From the NCBI GenBank assembly GCA_041662485.1, contig JBAZSJ010000002.1:1-64000 (forward strand): a stretch of 64,000 nucleotides of DNA. Direction: 5' to 3'. Shown piece by piece: positions 43,191 through 50,005 of the stretch (position 1 is its first letter; every line of letters begins with the position of its first letter). The position numbers and the translations under genes are program-made. The notes beneath the pieces were generated by a model. The model saw only the letters and a program-made list of their open reading frames with translations, made no database searches and was not told the DNA's origin. This stretch comes from Rariglobus sp041662485. Its GTDB lineage: Bacteria > Verrucomicrobiota > Verrucomicrobiia > Opitutales > Opitutaceae.

Positions 43191-44019
43191 GAATTCATCA
43201 TCCTACCTCGGCCGCCTGGCCCCCTCGCCCACCGGGTTTCTCCACCTCGGCCACGCCCGGACGTTCTGGATCGCCGCCACGCGCGCCCAAGCCGCCGGCG
43301 GACATCTCCTGCTCCGCAACGACAACCTCGATGCCACCCGCTTCCGTCTCGATTTCGTAGACGCCATGCTGGAGGACCTGCGCTGGCTCGGCTTCGTCTG
43401 GGACGAACCCGTCGTCACCCAAAGCGAACGCCTCCCGATCTACCGCGCCGCCCTCGCCAAACTCCACGCCGCCGGCCTGATCTTCCCCTGCCACCGCTCC
43501 CGCCGCGACGTGCTCGACGCCGTCGCCGCCCCGCATGAAGGCGGTGCGGACGACGAGCCCGTTTATCCGCCGCACTTCCGCCCGCCCTCCGACGCGCCGC
43601 TCCCGCCGCTCGGCGACGTGATCAATTGCAACTGGCGCTTCCGCGTGCCCGACGGTGAAACCCTTACGTTCACCGACGCCCATTTCGGCCCGCAACACTC
43701 CGTGTGCGGACACGACTTCGGTGACTTCCTCGTGTGGCGCAAGGACAACGTCCCCAGTTACCAGCTCTCCTGCGCCGTGGACGACGCCCTCATGGGCATC
43801 ACCGAGGTCGTGCGCGGTGCCGACCTCATCCGCTCCACCTTCCGTCAACTCCTGCTCATCCGCGCCCTCGGCCACACCGCCCCCGCCTATTACCACTGTC
43901 CGCTGATGCTCGACGACCAAGGCGAGCGTCTAGCCAAACGCCACGACTCCCTGAGCCTCCGCACGCTCCGCGCCCAAGGCGTGACGCCGGACGAAATCAT
44001 CGCCAGATTCTCCGCATGA
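43186..44019 (+). CDS. gluQ: Glutamyl-Q tRNA(Asp) synthetase
   Basis: A 277-residue paralogue of the GluRS catalytic domain that attaches glutamate to queuosine in tRNA-Asp; the anticodon-binding domain is absent. It shows the start YLGRLAPSPTGFLHLGHARTF with HIGH-like HLGH, and a KMSKS-like LAKRHDS near the end. Zinc-site cysteines are reduced to CHRS. The open frame reaches ATG 43093, but residues before 43186 are encoded by a palindromic repeat. I prefer GTG 43186 or 43189 next to NSSSYLGRLAPSPTG. The stop overlaps mogA (ATGA). Confidence 0.85.
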   Translation: MVNSSSYLGRLAPSPTGFLHLGHARTFWIAATRAQAAGGHLLLRNDNLDATRFRLDFVDAMLEDLRWLGFVWDEPVVTQSERLPIYRAALAKLHAAGLIFPCHRSRRDVLDAVAAPHEGGADDEPVYPPHFRPPSDAPLPPLGDVINCNWRFRVPDGETLTFTDAHFGPQHSVCGHDFGDFLVWRKDNVPSYQLSCAVDDALMGITEVVRGADLIRSTFRQLLLIRALGHTAPAYYHCPLMLDDQGERLAKRHDSLSLRTLRAQGVTPDEIIARFSA

Positions 44020-44540
44020 TCACCATCGGCGTCATCAACATCTCCGACCGCGCCAGCGCCGGCGTCTACGAAGACACCCCCGGCAAGGCCTGCGTCGAGC
44101 TGTTGCGCGGCTGGCTCGCGACGCCGTTCGAGGTGGATTACGCCATCATCCCCGACGAACAACCGCGCATTGAGGCCGAGCTCCGCCGCATGGCCGACGT
44201 GGCCGGCTGCTGCCTCGTCGTCACCACCGGCGGCACCGGCCCCGCGCCACGCGACGTCACGCCCGAGGCGACCCGCGCCGTCCTCGACAAGGAGCTGCCC
44301 GGCTTCGGCGAACTCATGCGCGCCACGTCGCTCAAATACGTTCCCACCGCGATCCTCTCGCGCCAGACCGCCGGCATCCGCGGCAAGACCCTCATCGTGA
44401 ATCTCCCCGGTCGCCCCAAGGCCATCCGCGAAAACCTGGAGGCGGTTTTCCCCGCCATCCCCTATTGCATAGACCTGATCGGCGGCCCGCGCCTCGAAAC
44501 CAACGAGGCCGTGATGAAAGCCTTTCGCCCGAAAGCCTGA
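44016..44540 (+). CDS. mogA: Molybdopterin adenylyltransferase (MogA type)
   Basis: A 174-residue molybdenum-cofactor enzyme that adenylylates molybdopterin before metal insertion. It has IGVINISDRASAGVYEDTPG at the N-terminus, the TTGGTGPAPRDVTPEAT loop that binds the pterin phosphate, and NLPGRPKAIRENLEAVFPAIP. SDR...G.Y.D..G is the MogA rather than MoaB pattern. Start ATG 44016 overlaps the gluQ stop by four bases. Confidence 0.9.
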   Translation: MITIGVINISDRASAGVYEDTPGKACVELLRGWLATPFEVDYAIIPDEQPRIEAELRRMADVAGCCLVVTTGGTGPAPRDVTPEATRAVLDKELPGFGELMRATSLKYVPTAILSRQTAGIRGKTLIVNLPGRPKAIRENLEAVFPAIPYCIDLIGGPRLETNEAVMKAFRPKA

Positions 44541-44542
44541 GA

Positions 44543-44623
44543 GGTAGGGCGGGGTATCCCTAACCCGCCGGTTTGAACGGCCCTCGAAAGCCTCGCGGCG
44601 CGTTAAGGATAACGCGCCCTACC
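44543..44623. repeat. Double-hairpin repeat bounded by GGTAGGGC/GCCCTACC
   Basis: Outer arms GGTAGGGCG (44543) and GCGCCCTACC (44614-44623) enclose hairpins GGCGGG/CCCGCC and GCGCGTTA/TAACGCGC (44598-44617). It occupies the whole gap between the convergent mogA and membrane-protein genes, so it could also terminate transcription. Confidence 0.6.
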
Positions 44624-44637
44624 TTTTCAGATTCCCC

Positions 44638-45000
44638 TCAGAGCTTCGGATTCCGCCAATCCGCCGGCAGGATCGACGCGACACCGTGAATCGTAACGCG
44701 GTAGTAGAGCCAGAAAACCGCCGCCCCGAGCACCACGAGAAAAATGATCTCTCCCAGCTCGCCCGCCCCGCGCCGGCTGCCCGCGTGCAGCGACTGCACG
44801 ATCCGACCGATCGCCGGCGCAAACACGAACGCCACCAGCGCCGACCCCGCGAGCACGAGAAAGATGACCGCCGCCGTGCGCAGCAGGGGGTCGCCGATCT
44901 CCTCGGATTTGTAGGCGACCACGTTGTTGATGAGGTTCAACAACAGCAGGCAGCAGGGCAGCACGTAGTAATTTTTGAGGACGGTGTTCTTCTTGATCAT
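44638..45000 (-). CDS. Small membrane protein of unknown function
   Basis: A 120-residue protein with about three hydrophobic segments (about 10-28, 43-66 and 82-103). It starts MIKKNTVLKNYYVLPCCLLLL and ends with a polar tail ILPADWRNPKL. I do not recognise a family. A lone gene between repeats and the divergent MIF-like gene. Confidence 0.65.
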   Translation of the reverse strand: MIKKNTVLKNYYVLPCCLLLLNLINNVVAYKSEEIGDPLLRTAAVIFLVLAGSALVAFVFAPAIGRIVQSLHAGSRRGAGELGEIIFLVVLGAAVFWLYYRVTIHGVASILPADWRNPKL

Positions 45001-45119
45001 GGCAAACGGAAGCGACCTCGTGCTTCGGCGAACCGCGCCCCGCTGTCAAATTTCGTGCAGGAACCGCCGTTGACGCGTCCACCTGAAAAATTAGACTCGG
45101 ACCGTAACCCCACCCCATC

Positions 45120-45464
45120 ATGCCCTACCTCAAAATTCAGACAAACCTGCCCGTCTCCAAGAAGGCCGAACGCATCGTCCTGAAGACCGCCTCGGCCCTT
45201 GTTTCCAAGCTGCTCGGCAAACCCGAAAGCTACGTGATGGTCGCCCTGCAACCCGACACCGCCATGATCTTCGACGGCAGCGACGATCCCGTCGCCTTTC
45301 TCGAACTCAAGGCCGTCGGCCTGCCCGTGAAAAAGACCAAGGTCCTCAGCGAGGCGCTTTGCACGCTCATCGAGGACCATCTCGGCATCGTGCCCCAGCG
45401 CGTCTACGTGAAATTCATCAACGTGAAAAAAGGCATGTGGGGCTGGCAGGGCGACACGTTCTGA
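45120..45464 (+). CDS. MIF-like tautomerase
   Basis: A 114-residue member of the macrophage migration inhibitory factor/tautomerase superfamily. Pro follows the initiator Met (MPYLKIQTNL), giving the N-terminal catalytic proline. GKPESYVMVALQPDTAMIFDGSD matches the MIF pattern [23 protein letters not shown], and RVYVKFINVKKGMWGWQGDTF the C-terminal [21 protein letters not shown]. Length is the same as human MIF, unlike the 60-70-residue 4-oxalocrotonate tautomerases. The likely reaction is keto-enol tautomerism of phenylpyruvate-like compounds; the natural substrate is unknown. It stands alone between divergent and downstream genes. Confidence 0.88.
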   Translation: MPYLKIQTNLPVSKKAERIVLKTASALVSKLLGKPESYVMVALQPDTAMIFDGSDDPVAFLELKAVGLPVKKTKVLSEALCTLIEDHLGIVPQRVYVKFINVKKGMWGWQGDTF

Positions 45465-45537
45465 GTCTTTCGGCCGCCCAACCGGCGCGGGCGTTTGCAC
45501 TTCGCCGAAACCCGGCTTCATCACGGGTGACATTCCC

Positions 45538-45984
45538 ATGATCAACTACTCCGCTCCCGACCTCACCCAACATCCGCCCCGCAGCGTCCGCGTCCGTCTC
45601 GGCGGCTACGCCCACCTTTGCCGCCTGCTCGACAAGGCCCGCGCCGACATCGCAGGCAAGGCCGGCGAATACTACTACAACTGCCCGCTCGACCAGCGCT
45701 TCTTCGCCTTCACCGGAATCAGTCCCGAGGCGATGCTCGCCGAGATCAAGACCGGCAAGACCGACGTCCAAATCCTCGAATGGGTGGACTCCGTTTCAAA
45801 CCGCCAGCCTTACGAAGTCGTCGCTTGGTCCGCCTGGCTCGAACAGCACGGCCCCGGCGGGCCGGAGGGCCACGAGTGGTTCGCCGAGGTAATCAAGGCC
45901 CACAAGTCCGAGCGCGACGACCTCCGCTCCTTCGCCGACCTGCTCGATTTCGACGACTACCTCAGCTACGGCGGCAAGGCGTGA
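45538..45984 (+). CDS. DUF5069-like protein
   Basis: A 148-residue soluble protein: PRSVRVRLGGYAHLCRLLDKARADIAGKAGEYYYNCPLDQRFFAFTGI is the pattern of the DUF5069 family. It is rich in aromatic and charged residues and has no catalytic motif that I can name. It begins 73 bases after the MIF-like gene. Confidence 0.75.
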   Translation: MINYSAPDLTQHPPRSVRVRLGGYAHLCRLLDKARADIAGKAGEYYYNCPLDQRFFAFTGISPEAMLAEIKTGKTDVQILEWVDSVSNRQPYEVVAWSAWLEQHGPGGPEGHEWFAEVIKAHKSERDDLRSFADLLDFDDYLSYGGKA

Positions 45985-45987
45985 ATC

Positions 45988-46077
45988 AAAGTAGACGCGG
46001 CATCTTGCCGCGTTTCCGCATATCTTCCGCTCTGCCCCAAGACCCGATCCAACGCGGCGGGACGCCGCGTCTACTTT
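45988..46077. repeat. Inverted repeat AAAGTAGACGCGGC.../...GCCGCGTCTACTTT
   Basis: Arms at 45988-46013 and 46051-46077 each also fold on themselves (GCGGCATCTTGCCGC; GCGGCGGGACGCCGC). It separates convergent genes. Confidence 0.65.
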
Positions 46078-46084
46078 CTCCCGC

Positions 46085-46456
46085 TCAAAGCTCGGTGTAT
46101 TTGTCCGAGCGGCCCTTGGCCTTCTCGACGGGATACTTGGCGGCGTTGGCGGCCATCTTTGTCTCGATGACGGCGGCCACGTCGATGCCCGTCATGTTGG
46201 CGAACTCGAGCGCGTAGATCACGACGTCGGCCAGTTCCTCCTCGATTTTTTTGCGCTTCACGGCGTCGAGCGCGATGGTGCGCGAAGCCTCGGGCGTGGC
46301 CCACAGGAAATGCTCCATCAGCTCGCCCGCCTCGGCGGCGAGCGCCATGCTCAGGTTCTTGGGCGCATGGAATTGCTCCCAGTCGCGTTCGCGGGCGAAG
46401 GCCAGCACGCGGGCTTTGATCTCAGCCACGGTCGTCGAAGAGTCGGTAAGAGCCAT
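46085..46456 (-). CDS. MazG-like nucleotide pyrophosphohydrolase
   Basis: A 123-residue all-alpha NTP pyrophosphatase of the RS21-C6/dCTPase type. The metal-binding helices are visible as ALAAEAGELMEHFLW and EEELADVVIYALEFANMTGID. PKNLSMALAAEAGEL is characteristic of the group. It probably clears non-canonical or excess dNTPs. Confidence 0.9.
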   Translation of the reverse strand: MALTDSSTTVAEIKARVLAFARERDWEQFHAPKNLSMALAAEAGELMEHFLWATPEASRTIALDAVKRKKIEEELADVVIYALEFANMTGIDVAAVIETKMAANAAKYPVEKAKGRSDKYTEL

Positions 46457-46540
46457 GCCCGCAGGCTCGCCCGATCAGGCCGCGGGCGCAAGCCCCGCCC
46501 AAAGCGCATCCCGAATCGCCATCGATTCCATTGTGTTGAT

Positions 46541-46642
46541 GTAGGAGCGGTTTTACACCGCGATGGTTTGACCGTGGGAGCGAGCTTGCTCGCGATGACG
46601 CGCGCAGCGCGCGTCCGGAATCGCGGCGTAAAGCCGCCCTAC
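46541..46642. repeat. Repeat block GTAGGAGCGG.../...CCGCCCTAC
   Basis: Outer arms GTAGGAGCGGTTTTACACCG (46541 on) and ATCGCGGCGTAAAGCCGCCC (46620 on) enclose GGGAGCGAGCTTGCTCGC and a core GATGACGCGCGCAGCGCGC that is nearly identical to the element at 21688-21754. Confidence 0.65.
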
Positions 46643-46654
46643 GCCCAGGTCCGC

Positions 46655-47548
46655 CTACGCCGGCACCGCCCGGTCGCGACCGGAACGTTTGGCCACGTAA
46701 AGCGCCTGGTCCGCCGCATGGACCAGCGCGGCCGAGTCGGAGCCTTGCAACGGAAACACCGCCACGCCGGCGCTCAGGGTCACCGCGATCTCCTTGCCGT
46801 CCGGCAGGGCGATCCGCTGCTTGCGCATCGTCGCGACCATGCGTTCGGCCGCGATGAGCGCCTCCGCACGATCCGTCTCCATGAGCAGGATCGCAAACTC
46901 TTCGCCGCCGACGCGCGCCACGCGGTCGATCGTGCGCACGCCCGCCAGCAGCACGCCCGCGGCCGCCTTCAGCACGACGTCGCCCGCCGGGTGGCCGTGC
47001 GTGTCGTTGACAGTCTTGAAATAGTCGAGATCGCACATGACGAGCGCGAGCGGACGCTTGAAGCGGCGCGCGCGCTCCGTCTCCTCGGCCAGCACGCGGT
47101 CGAACTCACGGCGGTTGATCAGGCCCGTAAGCTCGTCGCGCGTGGCGAGCAGCTTGAGCTGCTTCAACGTGTCTCCCAGCTGAAGCGCGTAACGCAGCGA
47201 CCGTTCCAGGCTGCCCGGCGAGATCTCGCCCTTCACGAGATAATCCAGCGCACCCGCCTTCATGGCGGCGGTGTCCACGTTGGTCGACGTCTCGGCGGTC
47301 AGGAAAATGATAGGCGTGGTGCAGCCCGCCTCGATGGCTTCCGCGATGAGCTTCAGCCCGTCGCGCGGACCCAGTTGGTAATCGAGCAGACAGGCCGCGT
47401 ATTCGCCGGAAAGAAGTTTTGGAAGCCCTTCCTCGTAGGTGGCCGACCATTCGAGCGTGAATTGCTCGCCATGAAACGACTTGAACATCTGTTCCGTCAG
47501 GCGGAACTGGAACCGGTCGTCATCGATGAGGAGAATGCGGCGCGGCAT
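46655..47548 (-). CDS. Response-regulator diguanylate cyclase (REC-GGDEF)
   Basis: A 297-residue two-domain protein. The receiver occupies 1-120 with DDD at 9-11, D56 in ACLLDYQLG and K106, and the GGDEF domain 135-295 carries GGEEF at 214-218. RTID (205-208) five residues upstream is the RxxD inhibitory site, so product feedback by cyclic di-GMP is expected. It would make c-di-GMP upon phosphorylation; no cognate kinase is adjacent, though four kinases or hybrids lie at 23-32 kb. Confidence 0.93.
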   Translation of the reverse strand: MPRRILLIDDDRFQFRLTEQMFKSFHGEQFTLEWSATYEEGLPKLLSGEYAACLLDYQLGPRDGLKLIAEAIEAGCTTPIIFLTAETSTNVDTAAMKAGALDYLVKGEISPGSLERSLRYALQLGDTLKQLKLLATRDELTGLINRREFDRVLAEETERARRFKRPLALVMCDLDYFKTVNDTHGHPAGDVVLKAAAGVLLAGVRTIDRVARVGGEEFAILLMETDRAEALIAAERMVATMRKQRIALPDGKEIAVTLSAGVAVFPLQGSDSAALVHAADQALYVAKRSGRDRAVPA

Positions 47549-47570
47549 GTCGGGGATAGCACAATTGATT

Positions 47571-48371
47571 TCAGCGGCGGGTGCCAGCCACCAAATCGGC
47601 CGCCTTGACGGCCAGCCGGGGCGCGATTTGCGCGCGGTCCTTGAGGTTGTCGCGGATGACGTTCACCAGCGCCGAGCCGACCACCACGCCGTCCGCATGG
47701 ACCGCCACCTCGGTCACGTGCTCGCGTTTGCCGATGCCGAAACCGACGACCACGGGAAGCGGCGTGTGGCGTTTGATGGCCGCGACCGCCTCGGGGATGT
47801 TCGCGGCGACCGAGTCGCGCACGCCGGTGACGCCTTCGCGCGACACATAATAAATGAACCCGGTCGCCGCCTTGCCGATGATCGCCAGACGCGCCTCGGG
47901 CGTGGTCGGCGCCACGATGAAGACCGTCTTCACGTCGTGTTTTTTGCAGGCGGCCTGGACGTCGCCGGCCTCCTCGGGCGGCAGGTCGAGCGTGAGCATG
48001 CCGTCGACGCCGGCGTCCTTGGCCGCGTGGACGTAGGCTTCGACGCCGTTGGAAAAAACAAGGTTGTAGTAGGTGTAGAAAACCACGGGCACCTCGCTGA
48101 ACTCGCGGATGCGGCGCACCAGCTCGAACACGCGCGCGGCGGTCATGCCGCCCTCAAGCGCGCGCTGGGCGGCGAGCTGGTTGGTAAGGCCGTCGGCCAG
48201 CGGATCGGAAAACGGGACGCCGAGCTCCAGCACGTCGATGCCGTTCTCGATGAGCGCGCGGCAGGCGGCGAGCGACGTGTCGAAATCGGGGTCGCCGGCG
48301 CACAGGTAGGCGACGAAGGCGGCGCGGTTTTCGGAACGGGCGCGGGCAAAGGCGTGGGCAATGCGATCCAT
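47571..48371 (-). CDS. trpA: Tryptophan synthase alpha chain
   Basis: A 266-residue TIM-barrel enzyme that cleaves indole-3-glycerol phosphate. The catalytic Glu is in DVLELGVPFSDPLADG (about 48-63) and Asp in GMLTLDLPPEEA. The phosphate site is VGFGIGKREHV and ADGVVVGSALV. I start at ATG 48371 (MDRIAHAFARAR), the normal family start; the frame stays open 63 bases further. Isolated from trpD (10500) and without trpB beside it. Confidence 0.94.
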   Translation of the reverse strand: MDRIAHAFARARSENRAAFVAYLCAGDPDFDTSLAACRALIENGIDVLELGVPFSDPLADGLTNQLAAQRALEGGMTAARVFELVRRIREFSEVPVVFYTYYNLVFSNGVEAYVHAAKDAGVDGMLTLDLPPEEAGDVQAACKKHDVKTVFIVAPTTPEARLAIIGKAATGFIYYVSREGVTGVRDSVAANIPEAVAAIKRHTPLPVVVGFGIGKREHVTEVAVHADGVVVGSALVNVIRDNLKDRAQIAPRLAVKAADLVAGTRR

Positions 48372-48430
48372 GGAACAACCATCGCCGCAAAAAGCGGCGG
48401 CAGGCGCAAAGGGATTTTTCACCCCGGATG

Positions 48431-49204
48431 TCACGCCAGCTCGAAATCCACCACCACGGGGCGGTGGTCGGAGAGAAACGTGCGCACGATATGGCTTTCC
48501 GAACCTGTCACGCCCGGGGGCAGAAACACGAAATCGAGCAGACGGCTGGGCAACGGCGACGGGAAGGTCCTCCCCTCCCGTGGATGCAGCGTGTAGTCAC
48601 CGTAGTCGTGCAGGTGGCTCAGGAGCGTGGCGGTCGCGTCGGAGCTTTTGTGCGTGTTGTTGAGGTCGCCGCACACGATCGGAGGAACCGCCCAGTGCGC
48701 GTGACGCAGCCGCTGCCGGTCGTGGAGATAGGCCAGAAAGCGGTCCACCTGCTCGAACCGATGCAGCTTTGAACGGTAGTGCAGATGCATATTGGCCACG
48801 GGGACGCGCCGTCCGTCCACATCGATCTCGGCGAACAAAAACCCCTTCTCGCCCACGCTGCGCTGGCCGAAGGCGATGTTTTCCCATTCGACGATGGGAT
48901 GGCGCGACAGGATGGCGTTGCCATAGCTGAGGTTGAGCAGACCGGCGCGGCGGTTGTTGATTCCGAAGACGGCATGTTCAAAGCCGCCGAACTCGCGCAA
49001 AAACTCCAGGTGGTCGAAGTTGCCCGCCCAGCGGGAGTTTTCATCGATTTCCTGCAAGGCGACGATGTCGGGCTTAAGATCGGCAAGGAGACGGGCGATC
49101 TTGAGGAGCGTCGCGCGGATGCGCCGGCCGGAGGTCATGCCTTGGATGGGGGCCAGACCGCGTCCGTGTGCGATGTTGTAGGTGACCATTCGAACGCGGG
49201 GCAT
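48431..49204 (-). CDS. Endonuclease/exonuclease/phosphatase-family hydrolase
   Basis: A 257-residue metal-dependent phosphoesterase fold: RMVTYNIAHGRG, metal Glu in DIVALQEIDENS, NMHLHYRS, VCGDLNNT and the closing SDHRPVVVDFEL. Targets of such proteins range from DNA to lipids and cannot be told from sequence. I choose ATG 49204 (MPRVRMVTYNI); an upstream in-frame ATG at 49303 would read through the promoter-like sequence of the neighbouring tRNA copy. Confidence 0.85.
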   Translation of the reverse strand: MPRVRMVTYNIAHGRGLAPIQGMTSGRRIRATLLKIARLLADLKPDIVALQEIDENSRWAGNFDHLEFLREFGGFEHAVFGINNRRAGLLNLSYGNAILSRHPIVEWENIAFGQRSVGEKGFLFAEIDVDGRRVPVANMHLHYRSKLHRFEQVDRFLAYLHDRQRLRHAHWAVPPIVCGDLNNTHKSSDATATLLSHLHDYGDYTLHPREGRTFPSPLPSRLLDFVFLPPGVTGSESHIVRTFLSDHRPVVVDFELA

Positions 49205-49310
49205 GACGAGACCACTCTCGCTGCGATCCCCGAAATCGGCAACGGGAAAGGTCGGGAAGTAGGAGTTGACAGGCGCGGGAGGGATGCTGGTGATTTTGCC
49301 CAATTCTCAC

Positions 49311-49378
49311 GGCGGCCATAGCTCAGTTGGTTAGAGCATTCTGCCGGACGGCAGAATGATTCTAGGGGTCACGGGTTC
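49311..49378 (+). pseudogene. Decayed tRNA-His copy with palindromic insertion
   Basis: The first 27 bases (49311-49337) are identical to the start of the intact tRNA-His at 49842. Then a 20-base palindrome ATTCTGCCGGACGGCAGAAT (49338-49357) replaces the 5' anticodon arm. GATTCTAGGGGTCaCGGGTTC (49358-49378) resumes the tRNA with one change and stops at the T-loop, where a second palindrome follows (49379-49396). The 3' acceptor strand is missing. TTGACAGG, GTGATTTT and TCACGG upstream are also shared with the intact copy, so the duplication included flanking promoter-like DNA. Confidence 0.85.
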
Positions 49379-49396
49379 TTCTGCTGGCCAGCAGAA
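49338..49396. repeat. Two related short palindromes in the decayed tRNA-His copy
   Basis: ATTCTGCCGGACGGCAGAAT (49338-49357) and TTCTGCTGGCCAGCAGAA (49379-49396) share TTCTGCYGGMCRGCAGAA. They occur at the anticodon arm and the T-loop of the tRNA copy. Confidence 0.75.
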
Positions 49397-49415
49397 CGTA
49401 GGTCCCCATTTAGAA

Positions 49416-49682
49416 ATGTTTTTCGTCTACATTCTCGCCTGCTTGGAGACTCGGCGTTCCTACGTCGGACAGTGTGAAAACCTGATCGTCCGCTACCGGC
49501 GACATATCGAAGGATCGACGCGCACCACCCGTGAACGCCTGAGGACTCCTGTCATGGTTTACTGGGAGTCTTTTCCCACTCGGGGTGAAGCCATGCGCCG
49601 CGAGCGTTACTTCAAGGCCGGAGCGGGTCATCGGCGCAAAGTGGAAATCGTGCAAACCGGGCTAACGGAATGGTGGCCGTAA
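49416..49682 (+). CDS. GIY-YIG family nuclease
   Basis: An 88-residue single-domain nuclease: VYILACLETRRSYVGQCENL is the GIY...YIG core, RYRRHIEG carries the catalytic Arg, and EAMRRERYFK the metal-binding Glu, as in the YhbQ/UvrC-N family. Start ATG 49416 begins directly with the fold; the open frame further upstream would translate the decayed tRNA. It lies between a broken and an intact tRNA-His, suggesting a mobile or homing cassette. Confidence 0.85.
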   Translation: MFFVYILACLETRRSYVGQCENLIVRYRRHIEGSTRTTRERLRTPVMVYWESFPTRGEAMRRERYFKAGAGHRRKVEIVQTGLTEWWP

Positions 49683-49841
49683 CCGGTGCCGAGACAATTC
49701 CCTCCACCCAGGTTGAGTTTCCCCCGTCTCAAACGCATTTCTGAATCTCGTAAAATTTATCCGCACCCGACAGTTGCGGACTTTTGCCGAAGAAGAGATT
49801 GACAGGGCATGGCGTGCCCGTGATTTTTTCCGGCTCTTCAC

Positions 49842-49919
49842 GGCGGCCATAGCTCAGTTGGTTAGAGCACTAGATTGTGATTCTAGGGGTCGCGGGTTCG
49901 AATCCCGTTGGCCGCCCCA
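49842..49919 (+). tRNA. tRNA-His (GUG anticodon)
   Basis: The cloverleaf can be folded by eye: G-1 at 49842 opposite C73 (tRNA-His specific), acceptor GCGGCCA/TGGCCGC, D arm AGCTCAGTTGGTTAGAGCA, anticodon stem CTAGA/TCTAG with GTG at 49877-49879, T arm CGGGTTCGAATCCCG and encoded CCA at the 3' end. It is the probable integration target of the integrase that begins 87 bases downstream. Confidence 0.96.
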
Positions 49920-50005
49920 TTTTATCAAGGAGTTACACAACTCCTCTCAGATTCCTCTCAAAAGGGGTGACACTGAGGACACCTTCCGGCAAAAAACGGA
50001 AGCGA
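49920..50005. other. Probable left attachment and arm-site region of the island
   Basis: Between the tRNA 3' end and the integrase start lie an inverted repeat AGGAGTT/AACTCCT (49928-49945) and a direct repeat TCCTCTCA (49942-49949, 49953-49960), as expected for integrase or excisionase arm sites. The crossover copy is probably the 3' end of the tRNA. A second copy of it was not found before 64000. Confidence 0.4.

Noticed and set aside
49311..49378. A second functional tRNA-His
   Set aside because: The 5' anticodon strand is replaced by a palindrome and the 3' acceptor strand is missing, so no cloverleaf can form.
49877..50005. N-terminal extension of the integrase reading back into tRNA-His
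   Set aside because: The frame is open but would translate the tRNA 3' end; ATG 50006 starts a normal integrase.
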